NCBI GenBank assembly: GCA_000497125.2
Contig: CM035319.1
Location: 124,001 to 188,000 of the forward strand
Length of the DNA stretch: 64,000 nt
Source of the DNA: Spironucleus salmonicida
Lineage: Eukaryota > Fornicata > Diplomonadida > Hexamitidae
Direction of reading: 5' to 3'
Of this stretch, positions 52,762-64,000 are shown piece after piece (positions within the stretch are counted from its first letter, which is position 1; each line of letters starts with the position of its first letter). Made by a program: the position numbers and the translations under genes. The notes beneath the pieces were generated by a model, which was not told where the DNA came from, ran no database searches, and saw nothing but the letters and a program-made list of their open reading frames with translations.

Positions 52762-55700
52762 ATGTCGAGTTATGAAAAATTAATTGAATTAAATGTGGCA
52801 AACAAGAAAGCTCCAAAAAATAAAATAGTCACTACAAAGTACAATATTATAACATTTTTGCCTAAATTCTTATGTTATTAGTACATGTAACCTAGCAATA
52901 TATATTATTTACTGAATGCGGTTGCTGGTTTTATCGTATATGTGGTAGCCCCAATGTCTAACGTCCTTCCGATTATTTTTGTGCTGTTTGTATCTGCTGT
53001 AAGAGAAATTATAGAAGATGTAAACAGATACCACTAGGATAATATTTAAAATAATTATTAATATAGAATTTTAAGAGGTGGTTAGTATTTACTTACTAAA
53101 TCTAAAGATATTTAATAGGGTGATATAATTAATTTATCCTTTAATTAGGAGGTCCCTGCTGATTGTCTTCTATTGAATGTTAACGATACATCAAACGTTC
53201 TCTTTGTTTCTACTGTCTAATTAGACGGAGAAAGCAATTTAAAACGAAAATATACTTTAAATTAAGCTATAAATAATCCAGCAAATGTTTAAGTTGATTT
53301 ACCTTCGTCAGATATGGCAACTTTTAACGGAGTTTACAATAATAGTATAGAGTTTAACATACAAAACGTTATTTTAAAAGGTATGAAAATAAAATCATAA
53401 TCATAACTAGTAGCAGCTGTAATATATACAGCTAAACAGACAAAAATCATGGTATCATAGTCTAAACCTAGACAAAAATAGTCAAAGTAATCATAAAGGA
53501 TGATTAAAATCATTATGATTCAAGCTTTAATTTCAATAATTCTAATGTTTGTTCTACCTTTTCTTTCGATAGTTGGATTTCAGCTTTCCAAAAATGAGCC
53601 TTACTTTGCTGCTGAACCGACATCGTTAACTGCAATTTATATATAAAAATGTATTATATACTTTATAGTTTTAGCATATTTTCTACCCATTAGTTTATTT
53701 GTTGCTATTGAAGTAATACGCATGCTAATGACGTACTAATTCAATTTAGATCGAAATTACCTATCGAAAGAGGCAAAATTATACTTTTAAGAGCATGGAA
53801 AATTAGATATTTCCAATGAAGAATTAGGGAAGCTTAACAAAGTTCAACTATCAGCGACAGTTAAAAATTCTGCAGTAATTGAAAACTTATTTGAAGTTGA
53901 TGTTATTTTCAGTGATAAAACCGGAACTTTGACAAGGAATGATATGAAATTGGTATAAACTTGCGACATGAATAATAATATTTTTGATATTACTACTAAT
54001 GAAAAGATACCAGAGGTGTAGATATTTTTATTGGGATTATGTAATACGTTATATTAGTTTGAAAATGATATTTAAGGTGAATCATTAGATGAAATTGCAT
54101 TTTATAAAGGCGCATTATAATACGGTATGTAGCTTATATAAAGGTACGCAGATTAAGTTATTTATCAGTATAAAGGCCAAGAAATTATCTATTAGATTTT
54201 GGCTATTGTACCATTTAGCTCTGATCGAAAACGGATGTCAATAATCTTGAAAGAAGTAAATACTTGCTTTACTCCTGTAGAAATCTCTTCACCAAATTAA
54301 CCTTTTGTACTAACTAAAGGAGCGGATAATGAAATTTTAAACTTGTGTACAGGTAATTTTACCTCTGCTTAATTTAATATTCTATAATTTTCTTAAAACG
54401 GGCTAAGAACACTAGTCTTTGGTGTAGGTAAATTGGATGATGATTTCATAGTTAATTGGGTTTCAAGATTTAAAGATATTGTGAATCTTGGGGAGCATAA
54501 CCATATTTATTAATAGCACGTTCATTTAGTTGAAACTTTAATTATACCTTTATTAATAACAGCAGTAGAAGATCAATTATAAGATAATTTAAATGATACA
54601 CTTAAATCATTTTAAGAAGCATAAATTTAACTATGGATGTTAACTGGTGATAAAAATGAAACTGCTTTAGCTATTGCCCAAACTTCTGGTATGATTAGCA
54701 ACAGTGACATAGTTATTCAACTAACTGATATTACTGATCAAGATTCAGATGACTCACTATTGCTAAAAATATTTAATAATTTGAAAGATGTTAAAGAAAT
54801 TAGAAAACTTCTTAACAATTTTAAGAAATAATATTATATAAGAAAACCTATACGAAATAAAGTTAACTGCTTCAAATCTGAAATAAATTACTCTATCCTA
54901 ATTGATGGATACAATATTAAAAAACTTTAGGATTTAGGTTTAATTCATGTTTTTTTCTTTATTGCTTAACAAGCTAAAACTATTATTGCATGTAGGCTGA
55001 CACCGGCGCAGAAGGCATTTATAGTATAGGAAACAAAGCGTGTTAATACTACCCTGACGACTATGGCTGTTGGAGATGGAAATAACGATGTCCCCATGAT
55101 CATTCAAGCGGATGTCGGCGTTGGGATTGCTGGAAAAGAAGGTCTATTTGCGTGTAATAATGCAGATATAACCTTTACCGAATTTTCGCATCTGAAAAGA
55201 GCAATTTTAGTTAATGGACGATACAACCACATACGATTTAGCGAATTAATTGACTATAACATTTATAGAAATTCTATCATCCCTTGTATCACTATAGTAT
55301 ATTCATTTTACGATAAATTCTCTGTCAATATATTTTTTGATTCATTACTTCTCCTCTTGTACAATCTAGCCATATAAAATTTTCCTATCCTCTTCCAGTC
55401 AATTACTGTAAAGGATATCTAAGAAGATGTTTTACTTAATATTCCGTGCCTTTATAGACTTTCACGTGACAAATAACGTGCTAGTTTCAAATCTGTATAT
55501 TTACGTGTCGCTATTGGAATATATCAGTCAATTATTATCGTACTGGTCACAAGATTCACGTTTGGATATGGAATGATAACATAAAGTGGTTAAAATGGAG
55601 ATTTTAATTGTGCTTTATAGTTTGCATTCGTATCACTTATAGCAATTACGACAATCGAGTATTTCTTATACAATAACTTTTACACATATTTCTCTTTAGC

Positions 55701-55938
55701 AGCAGTTCTCCTGATTTTCATTCTCACCGGTTTGGCAATGATTTTTGGCAATTATTCCACGCTATTTGGCATCACTTAGGTCGCCTCTGTCGTATTGTTA
55801 TAAAATAATATGCAGTTTTATTTAGTTTTTTTCTGCACCACGCTAATTTCTTCAATTCCATCAATACTTTTGGTTCTATTAACACGATATTACTTTCCCA
55901 CCTCAACTGATTTAGCCAGAAGCTATAAAATAGAGTGA
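52762..55938 (+). CDS. P4-type ATPase (phospholipid flippase)
   Basis: A 1,058-residue P-type ATPase. It has two N-terminal membrane helices, LDGESNLKRKY (actuator loop with DGES), a membrane pair with a PISLF motif, and the phosphorylation site DKTGTLTRND (D385). KGADNEI (nucleotide binding), MLTGDKNETA and GDGNNDVPMIIQADVGVGIAGKEG (hinge) follow, and then about six C-terminal membrane helices. This is the P4 class, which moves aminophospholipids to the cytosolic leaflet and helps vesicle formation. Slightly shorter than yeast Drs2 at both ends. The last kilobase is GC-richer. It converges on the next gene with 10 bp between stops. Confidence 0.93.
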
Positions 55939-55948
55939 AAAATTTGCT

Positions 55949-57595
55949 TCACAAAATCGCTTTTACGAACAGGTCATCAAATGCGTATTTTTCATCGCTC
56001 TCTCGCTATAATATCATGAATTCGGCACTACTGCAGTCTTGACACAGCTTGTCCCCACCAGCAATTTTAACGATTTCCCATCGCCTCAGTTCACAATTTT
56101 AGCATAATTTTAGTTGCTCCTACTTCAAAAATGCTTGTGCGAACTATGTAGCTGTTACGTCGAACTTCTTCTAAATAATTACTGATTCTGCACCTATAAG
56201 ATTAAAACGAACTTACAGACTCTAGTAACTATCAATAAGTGCTTAAATTGACGCTAGAATAGTTTTTAATTATTATTTTTGACTGCTAAAGTTGAGCTGA
56301 TTTTGAGTGTGGGAAACTATATTTAATGGCTTTTGGTGAATAAGAATCTTCTGTTTAACAAGAGCATGCAAACTGAAAAGCTATTGGAATTAGCTGTTTA
56401 GCTAAGTTTCCAATTAATTTATAATCTAAATATGCTGGTTATATTTGTTAAGTTGGGTTTCGTCTGAGGAAATCGCAAAATTGTCGACTTAAAGGTCTTA
56501 AATCTGCGCATTCTGCCTATAAATCTGCTACTAAATTGTGTAGATATCAGGTTCTACAGATTTAAGGATGTCTGCTGCATCTGATGTTGATGTATGAATT
56601 AGGTCGAATACTGCAGAAAACTGTTTTGAGATTCTGTTAAAACGAACCTTATTTTGAGCAAAAACTTCAATTTCTGGAGATAATTTAATTTCATTTTGTT
56701 GCTTAAACGCTTATAAACTAAGCAATTACTATTTCAACTAATTAAGCACTGAACTATTGGGTAGCATTTTTAAAATATCAGAAATTATTTCATTTTCTGT
56801 TCCATTTTAAGAAATTTACTAAATTTCAGGGATTTTGTATTCACATAAAAGCTCTATAAAGCTTTTAGTAAGTGAATTACTTGCACTCTGGTTCTTGATT
56901 CTGCAATAATTTTTGGTAAAAGTTTGCTCAATTTAATTGATTTTTGCAATGTCATCTTCGGAAATTTATGATTTTTTCTAGCCCTCAATTTCGCGATTTA
57001 ATTATTCTGTAGTAGTTTCTTTAATTTACTAAAGGGAATATAGCATTTACAGTTATTTTATGTAATACTAGCAAATTATTCTTGCTTCATTTTCAGCATC
57101 GCAGATTGTAGATTCGTCTTTGCAAAAATTAAGGTAGTTTTTCTACAATGTTTAATAGGTGTTTTTATCGAGCTGGAGACTACTAAGATTCTGAATTTCT
57201 GAAATAAGTTAATGGAAATTCATAGTAACATTATCTTCAAGTACATTAAATAATTAATTGTCTCGATCTCTTATAATTAGATGCCTTAGAAACTATGATA
57301 CATGATCTCTAGAAATTTCTAGCTATTCTTGGGTAGATGGTGTAATATCAATTAAATTTTAGAGCGATAAATTAAGATTTTTACTTATTTCGTATATTTG
57401 GTCTTTATAAGACTATGAAAATGACGATTTTTACAAAACCTCGTCTTGGCATTATTAGTCAACACCATTTTAAAGTACCAGAATATACTACTTAATAGAT
57501 TCAATCTCTAATAATAAACTTTATCTTTGTTAAAACTTAATTAACTTTGTTAGACCATTTTCACCTAATGATAACTAAGGCTGTTCTGGGTTCAT
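55949..57595 (-). CDS. long coiled-coil protein with C-terminal zinc ribbon
   Basis: A 548-residue protein, nearly all helical and glutamine-rich, with coiled-coil segments over about 15-460. The C-terminus has two CxxC pairs (LCQNCELRRWEIVKIAGGDKLCQDC), the layout of a small zinc ribbon, then an acidic end. Part of the DNA encoding the last 150 residues is GC-richer. Function unknown. Two-CxxC ribbons on coiled coils occur in nucleic-acid and cytoskeletal proteins. It is divergent to the 509-aa gene with 69 bp between starts. Confidence 0.7.
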
Positions 57596-57664
57596 TGAAG
57601 AGAAAGTATTAACTAATATTTATAATATAATAATTATAAATATAAATATTTCAGAGTTGCAAAA

Positions 57665-59194
57665 ATGAATGACATAGATGATTATATGGAAGTTGATGTT
57701 AATTTAGATTAAATTCCAGACATGGACTCATACGAGAGACTAGAAGAAGCCCTTAATTTCTATTAGTAACCTTAAATTATGATTAAAATATAAGGATTTT
57801 CTCCTTTTATCAATAATCCATAGTGTTTTGATGATCAACGATTCTCACAAGAATTATTTGATAATACTAAGGAAATACTTGAAACAGTAAGCAGAGCTTC
57901 TATCATTCATACTATATCAAATGGATTTTAATAAATTGCTGATTTTATTTCAATTAAATCTGTCTCATAATATACGATATTGTTTTTAGATACTTTGATT
58001 AAAACAATAAATAATGCGGAAAAATTCGGTTTTACAGATGATTTATGCCTCTCCATTTTAGCTATTATTACAACTATTGAGAGATTTTTGTAAGTTTTAT
58101 TTTTAAAACCAGAAGTCGCTTACACCTAGTATGAATATTATATGAATATCGGAGTATAGTTTTATCCCCTGATATTCACACTTGTCAAACTTTTTGGAGA
58201 ATTTTCGTAGGAGTTACAAAATGCTATTTCGTGTACAACTGAACCATCAAGACATGCAAATTTACTAATTTAATTGTTTATTGTTTGTAATGACTGGCTA
58301 TTACAGGCATCAAACTACCCATTTACCTCTTCTGCGCTTATATATAAACTTATGGAAACTCCTGAGATTTCATAAGAAATAGTATTTTCTCTAACTCAAG
58401 ATCATCCTCTTTCTCATTGCATAGTTTCAATCTTTTCAAATCTAGCATTTGCTGACTGGAGTGAAGATTTCACTCTTAAAATCATCAAAATTTCATCTTA
58501 ATCACTCATTTCAAATGTTCTAAAAAGTGAAAAATTGGCCGAAAAGATAATGAATATTTTATGGAATTTCAACTTAATTGAAACACACATTGACCTCACT
58601 ATTTCATGTGCTGCAATGCTTGGATTTTCTGGATTTTATGAGAATTACGAGCTTGTCACTAAAATGATTCTGCATATTTCAAATGCAAGTCAAAATGTCG
58701 AATTAAGTAGCGTACTTGCAGTATGTTATGATTTATTTTTATCTAATATCGAATCATTTGAGGAAAACGATTTGGGTGTTAAAATAGCTGTCCATTTACA
58801 AGATTTAAATATTAGAACACGTGTTATTTACAGAGTTCTTGGCAGTAAATTTTTATGTAAATTTTTAACTGAAAAAATAGCTAAAAGGGTTTATAACTAT
58901 GCAGCGCAAAGTGTGATTTAGCTTTTCAAAACTAACGATTTAAGCCTTAACAATACATTCCTATCAGTTGTCGTAAACTTGAAAATGTCTTATAAATCAA
59001 TTTTGAAAAATATCTCACTTTCAGACGAAGCACGGAGAATTTTCGCTATAAAACTAAATAAGGGAGTCGAACAATGCGATTTGCTAATGCTATCATTAAT
59101 TGGAGAGATTGGAGAAGGAGAAATAAGAGAAGGTGAATTATTAGAAGAAACGACATAGAGATTAGGCCTTAGTGGTATATATGGGTTTAAGTGA
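57665..59194 (+). CDS. unknown 509-aa helical-repeat protein
   Basis: An open frame of 510 codons, acidic at the N-terminus, then regular amphipathic helices of HEAT/ARM character (for example LCLSILAIITTIERFL, PLIFTLVKLFGEFSQELQ, VLAVCYDLFLSNIE). No membrane segment. An importin- or Cse1-like solenoid is possible but not shown. Length and continuity make chance unlikely. It is followed after 246 bp by the MOK-like kinase on the same strand. Confidence 0.7.
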
Positions 59195-59440
59195 GCCATT
59201 ATGTAAAATATAAATTGAAAATATACTGACTGGACATGATAGTGTACAGTCAAACGGTATTTGAGTCGTTTTGACCATACAATAAATATGTTTGCATGGC
59301 TTCGACGATCATTAAAGTGGAAAGTTGAAAGTAGTCTGGAATAAATATATATAATACTAAGATAGTTGGAACACAGCATGAACTCAAAAATTTCGGCATA
59401 TTATATATAATAGATAAATAACTAAAAAATTCATTCCGCA

Positions 59441-60745
59441 ATGTCTGGTGTAAGCAAATAGTAGTAAAACAAATATAGATTTGTGGCAAAGAAAGGTTCT
59501 GGAGCATTTGCCGATGTAATATAAGCATAAAATACGAAAACTATGGAAATGGTAGCAATTAAAAGACTAAAATAAGTTTATAAATCAGTGGATAAGATTA
59601 CTAAACTACGCGAAATATAAGCACTTAAACTACTTTAGAATCATCCTACTGTAGTACATTTACTAGAAATTTTATTTGACCGTAACACAGGAAAACTCGC
59701 GATGGTTTTTGAATTAATGACTATGAATTTGTATGAAATTATTAAAAATAAGAAGTAGTACTTGTAGGATAGATAAATTAAGTTTTACTTCTTTTAGATG
59801 ATGGATGGCCTAGCTGCTATGCATGCAGCTGGATATTTTCATAGAGATATTAAACCAGAAAATGTTTTAATGAAAAAGTAAAACGATTCTTATTTGACTC
59901 ATGAAGTTAAAATTGCCGATGTAGGATCCTGCCGATAGATAGATACTCCACATCCCTATACAGAATACATTTCAACAAGATGGTATAGGTCTCCAGAAAC
60001 TATCTTATCAGATGGAGTTTATGGTCCAGAAATGGATATTTTTGGTTCTGCATGCTTATTGTTTGAACTATCTGCTCTCTTTCCACTTTTCCCTGGAAAG
60101 GACGAACTGGATTAAATCTATAGAATCCATTCTGTACTTGGAACGCCATAATAGTAAGTAATGGATAGAATTCGGAAAGGTGTAGTTAATAACCCAATTA
60201 AAGGTGACTTTGCACCTGTTAAGGGAACCGGAATTCATCGATTGGCAACAAACCTTAGACCAGACTGCTTGGATTTACTAGAAAAGATGCTAACTTATGA
60301 CCCATTATAAAGATTGACTGCTAGTTAGGTTTTGCAACATCATTACTTTGATGATATACCTTCTATATTATCAGATGCTAGAGCTCAAAAAGCAAATAAG
60401 GAATTAATTAATCACCTAGAAAAAACTTGGTGCAGTGTTAGAGGACTTACTGAAGTTCCTATCAAATAAAAATAAGTAAATTCTGATTTCTCAGATGATG
60501 AAATTAATAGGGATGATAAAGGAATTTAAAATAAAACGATAAAATAGAGAGTTAAAAAAGTTGTTAAACATTAATAAGCGACTAATGGATAGTAAAGTCT
60601 TCTATAAGTGGTCCCTTTGTAAAAGAAGAAGGTAGATTAGAATAAGTAAAATGGTCCAATTATAGTAAGCGTACCTTTACCAGCTCTAAATAAAGGTATG
60701 ACAAACCAATTTTACAAAGCTGGATTAAAAATGATGAAAAAATGA
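59441..60745 (+). CDS. MOK/RCK-like protein kinase with DVG motif
   Basis: A 434-residue CMGC kinase of the RCK (MAK/ICK/MOK) group, which regulates cilium length in other eukaryotes. Motifs: glycine loop KKGSGAFADV, K41, HRDIKPENV at 134-142, and the metal-binding DFG read as DVG (160-162). The GSCR after it, the TEY at 174-176 and ISTRWYRSPE are as in MOK. FPLFPGKDELDQIYRIHSVLGTP is also MOK-typical. The C-terminal 120 residues are basic and Q/K-rich. D160 and G162 are kept, so activity is likely despite F to V. Confidence 0.88.
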
Positions 60746-60780
60746 GTGACTAATTTCTTTTTCTTTTAGGACTTATTAAA

Positions 60781-60999
60781 TCACTCGGAAACGAGACCTC
60801 TCTTCTTTCTGATGATGAAAGAGTTAGGTGTAAGCTGCTTGCCATTATCCATGAGATCATTGGAGAGGAAGAATTTTTTATACTTCTTATTGAGGAGAGC
60901 ACGACCACGAACGGAACGGGCTTTAGGTTGTTTTTCAACCTTAGGGGTTTGTTTACGAACCTTACCAGCGCTAGAAAGACCACCGTGTGCACGAGCCAT
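60781..60999 (-). CDS. RPS30: 40S ribosomal protein eS30
   Basis: A 72-residue basic protein. The start MARAHGGLSSAGKVRKQTPKV matches eS30 (KVHGSLARAGKVRGQTPKV). No ubiquitin-like FUBI fusion is present upstream. The C-terminus is extended slightly relative to the family. It converges on the MOK-like gene with 35 bp between stops. A plus-strand frame over the gene is a shadow. Confidence 0.92.
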   Translation of the reverse strand: MARAHGGLSSAGKVRKQTPKVEKQPKARSVRGRALLNKKYKKFFLSNDLMDNGKQLTPNSFIIRKKRGLVSE

Positions 61000-61015
61000 C
61001 AGCGTGGAGTGGAAA
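61000..61015 (-). promoter_or_regulatory. ribosomal-protein start-proximal element before eS30
   Basis: Minus strand reads TTTCCACTCCACGCTG ending at the eS30 ATG. The core is identical to the others; the E-box part has CACGCTG instead of CACGTGG. Confidence 0.75.
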
Positions 61016-61098
61016 CAGTACTTAAAATTCTAATGAAATATACAATTTAATATGATGAATAATCAAGTTATTTCTTTAAAATTTCCTTCCATCGGTGA

Positions 61099-61443
61099 AT
61101 GTCCTAGTTCTAAAAACAATTTGAAGACCTTCAGGCTTAATATGTAAAATTATAAGAATAAAAATCTAAATTGATTGAATTAAAGTACGAGAACGAAATG
61201 GTTTTGAAAGATTTTGAAACTTTAAATGAAAAAACAAATATTTTTTAGATGGTTGGCCCAGCTATGGTGCCTAAGCCTTTAGATGAGGCATAAAAAAATA
61301 TTACTGAAAAAGTATCCTTTATTGTAAAGTAGTTAGCTTCTTTAGAGGAGTAAATGAGTAAATTGGAGAAAGAAATAATTGATATCAACAAGAAGAGAAT
61401 TGCGTATGCTTAACAGTAAGCTGAGTAACAAGAAAAGAAATGA
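61099..61443 (+). CDS. PFD6: prefoldin subunit 6 (beta-type)
   Basis: A 114-residue beta-prefoldin, part of the hexamer that hands nascent actin and tubulin to the CCT chaperonin. Two coiled-coil arms flank the conserved hairpin with TNIFQMVGPAMVPKPLDEAQ, matching the family's NVYKLIGPVLVKQEL...A. Length fits (about 110-130). The start was chosen at ATGTCC so that the N-terminal coil (FQKQFEDLQAQYVKLQEQ) is included. It is divergent to eS30, 99 bp apart. Confidence 0.88.
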
Positions 61444-62035
61444 TGCATTTTATTCTTTTAATTTTTAAATAATTTATATATCTATCATTGATATTTCTTG
61501 AATAGATCGTCTGTTTTACTTTTAATAATAATAAATTACAATGAGGCCTCATAAATTATTACAAAAATAATTTCTATATAGATAAAATTAACAATTACTG
61601 TGATTTTATAGTAATTAGTCTTCTTATTATCATCTTATAATACAACATTTAAATCATTTTTACAAGCCAATAATAATTTATTATAATATAACATATATTA
61701 TAATGAATGCAAAATTCAAGATATAATACATGATATAAAGTTTTCATGATTTACACTATTTTTCACATATTAAAATAGTTTATTAATACTAGAATTAAAA
61801 TTTACTATGCCTAAAACTATAATTAGGAGAATCAACTCTAAAACGATAAATGTCAACTAACCTGATTAAAATAAATATTATAGAGAAAATACAAGTAAAG
61901 CAAATAATAGCAACCTTAATATGAGGCATTTAAGATATTAAATAGCATCCCCTACTATAAACTTTGGAGTAACATGTACAATTCATGATGGATGGTTAAT
62001 ATCTCCATTTTTATTTCCATTCCTATTTAAAAAAA
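61444..62035. other. gap before helicase, no certain gene
   Basis: About 590 bp of AT-rich DNA. A 98-codon frame starting at 61807 overlaps the helicase start in another frame and has no recognisable content. Confidence 0.5.
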
Positions 62036-63562
62036 ATGAATTTTATTCCCACAACAGCACTACCAGAGAGTACAAAGAAACTAGTTTATGTCCCACCATC
62101 ACATGAAAAGAAGTAAAAAGATTCAGAGAATCAAGCATGCTATCCACTTTCTGAAGAATTACTTTTTAAATAATCAAATACAGTAAAACCACCACAGCAG
62201 CAGGAGGTGTTTGTTACATCATCAGTTAATGATTAAATAGCCCCTTTAAAAACAATGGAATAATTTTTCGCGGTAATTCCTCCTTAAATTATTTTGAACA
62301 TTAAAAAACTTTAATATATCAGTCCATCTGCGATTCAGCAATATACTATTCCAATAGCTATTACTGGATCAGATATTCTAGCAACATCATAAACTGGGAC
62401 TGGTAAATCTGCAGCATTCCTCATACCGTCTCTTTCTTAAATTTTGACTGAAAATCTTAAGAAATTGACAAAGTCACCTTAAGAACATAAGTCTAATTAT
62501 TCGGCAGTTGCAAAACCCTTTATCATTATTTTGTCGCCAACCCGTGAACTAGCTTTACAAAATTTTAAGGCCTCTTGCTAATTTTCTTTTAAAACAGGGA
62601 TTTTGACGCGTGTTTGCTACGGAGGAGAAGGCTTAAAAGAGCAGCAAATAGCACTTAAAAGAGGATGTGATGTGTTAATTGGCACACCAGGACGTCTTAA
62701 AGACTACATGAAATAAAAACTAATAGATTTTTCCTATATGAAAACTTTTATTTTAGACGAAGCTGACACAATGATCAATATGGGCTTCATCAATGACATC
62801 AAGTTCATAAGGCAAGAAATTATTGAATAAACCTACTAACGGTCAAAATCCCAGCTGCAAACACTCATGTTTTCTGCCACATTTCCAAACTCAGTTAAGC
62901 AAATAGCGAACGCATTTCTCAATTCTCCGTATTATATTCGCGTAGGGGATATTTTTTCTTGTGCGAAAAACGTCAAATAAATTATCTTGAAGCCGCAGGA
63001 CTTTAAGAAGCAGCTCTTCCTCAAATTTCTACTCCTCCAAAAGGGCGGGGCGTTGGTCTTCTGCAACACCAAAGCCACAGTAGCGAAATTAACGAAATTT
63101 TTGATTACTGAAATTCAGCAGAAAACGCTGCGCCAAATCCCCCAAATTCAGGCGGACGAGTTCGCCAAAATCACAGATTTTGACTTTTGCGAAACCGAAA
63201 TTTTACCGCAAAACGTGCAGTCGCTCAGCGGCGATAACACGCAGCAGGAGCGCAACGAAGCGATCGCAAACTTCTCCAACGACGCGCTGAAAATGCTCAT
63301 TTGTACGGACGTGGCGCAGCGCGGAATCGACCTGCCGAACGTCCAGTTCGTCGTGAACTACGAGATGCCGGACACATTCGAGGAGTACCAGCACCGCATC
63401 GGCCGGACCGGCCGCGCCGGAAAGGCGGGCACCGCTATCAGCTTCGTGGGCGAATTCGACAGCAAGGAGATGCTGAAGGGGGTCGCCGGGAACCTTGTCC
63501 GGAGCGAGAACGAGGTCCCAGCGTGGCTGTAGAGCATTTTCGAAAGAAAACGGCGCAAGTGA
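62036..63562 (+). CDS. DEAD-box RNA helicase (second paralogue)
   Basis: A 508-residue DEAD-box helicase. Motifs: ATSQTGTGKS (I), [10 protein letters not shown] (Ia), GTPGRL (Ib), DEAD at 241-244 (II), FSATF (III), [12 protein letters not shown] (V) and [11 protein letters not shown] (VI). It shares odd blocks with the helicase at 50.8 kb ([25 protein letters not shown]), so the two are paralogues, but it lacks the RG tails. The N-terminal about 75 residues are polar. The 3' third of the gene (from about 62,980) is very GC-rich compared with the AT-rich 5' part, with no frame break at the transition. Confidence 0.93.
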
Positions 63563-63576
63563 GCAATTTATAGAAA

Positions 63577-64000
63577 TCAGTCCTTCAAAAACGAGTAGTA
63601 ACTAGCCTCCTCTTCGACCTCCTCCTTCTTGATGTCTGCGAGTATCTTCTCGCCAGAGCTTTTGAGCGTTTGGATGCGCGCCTCCAGCAGCTAAATTGCC
63701 GATTTAATGAAGTTTTTGTCGCTATCTAGGAAGGCATCCGAGTAACCTAGCTGCAGGTAGAGTAGCGATTCTTTGAGCGATTAAGACTGCGCTTAGAGGA
63801 CGACTAGAACATTGTTGATGCTGATGTTCAGATCTGCATTGTTGACTGTGGGTTCTTTGTTGCCGGCGAGATTAGGCAGTATCATTGGTAGTTTCATACC
63901 TATCTTGGGGGTCGTGCCCGAGGTTGGCCTTCTAGTTGAAAGGCGACCTGTATTGGGGAATTACTGCGTCTTTATTTTCTTGTTATTCTAAATAATAACC
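63577..64000 (-). CDS. partial unknown protein, C-terminal part
   Basis: An open minus frame from the right window edge to TGA (complement of 63577-63579). It has a threonine/proline/arginine-rich linker (TGRLSTRRPTSGTT) followed by about 110 residues of helix ending in an acidic coiled stretch (KKEEVEEEASYYSFLKD). GC-rich, like the end of the helicase gene it converges on (14 bp between stops). An internal ATG at about 63898 might be the start, but the coding-like sequence continues beyond it. No family recognised. Confidence 0.6.

Overview
This is compact, AT-rich eukaryotic nuclear DNA read with a non-standard code: UAA and UAG are glutamine and UGA is the only stop. Conserved genes (proteasome lid RPN11, 14-3-3, BiP, RAD50, a P4-ATPase, MAP kinase, ribosomal proteins) stay open over hundreds of codons only under this code, and all end at TGA. 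I see no spliceosomal intron in about 50 genes. Neighbouring convergent genes are often 2-15 bp apart. This fits a hexamitid diplomonad (Spironucleus/Hexamita/Trepomonas type) best. A ciliate with the same code is the main alternative. The species cannot be fixed from this window.

Layout. 1-10.4 kb: a partial unknown gene, a dual-specificity phosphatase, ribosomal protein eL22, RPN11, two unknown genes, a SNARE, a rhodanese-like protein without its catalytic cysteine, and small DNA-binding proteins. 11.8-19.4 kb: a Ctf8-like protein, an ankyrin/zinc-ribbon protein, a WD40 protein, a GARP-type Myb protein, an acyltransferase and a proteasome alpha subunit. 19.6-25.5 kb, all minus: ataxin-2-like, WDR55-like and RAD50. 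26-38 kb: a HAD phosphatase, 14-3-3, GAR1, a DHHC acyltransferase, a cysteine-rich coiled-coil protein, a RhoGAP protein and several unknown genes. 38-50.7 kb: a recent amplification of a 3,534-bp unit (end of a NOT4-like gene, BiP, an unknown 242-aa gene, a 159-aa gene). Two units are complete. A third is split around a block holding an ERK7-type kinase, eL27 and eS1. 50.8-64 kb: two DEAD-box helicases, a P4-ATPase, a long zinc-ribbon coiled-coil protein, a 509-aa helical protein, a MOK/RCK-like kinase, eS30, prefoldin 6 and a partial gene.

Shared logic. Most genes are housekeeping: translation, proteostasis (proteasome, BiP, prefoldin), DNA repair, RNA processing, trafficking and signalling. 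All four ribosomal protein genes carry the same TTTCCACTCC element directly before the start codon, which looks like a regulon-wide core promoter. Genes are not arranged in operons, and strands alternate freely. The clearest unusual features are the BiP array with its split third unit, the ribosomal-protein element, a RAD50 without a zinc hook, and abrupt GC steps inside single reading frames. Coordinates were checked for reading frame by hand. Protein identities rest on recognised motifs, not on database searches.
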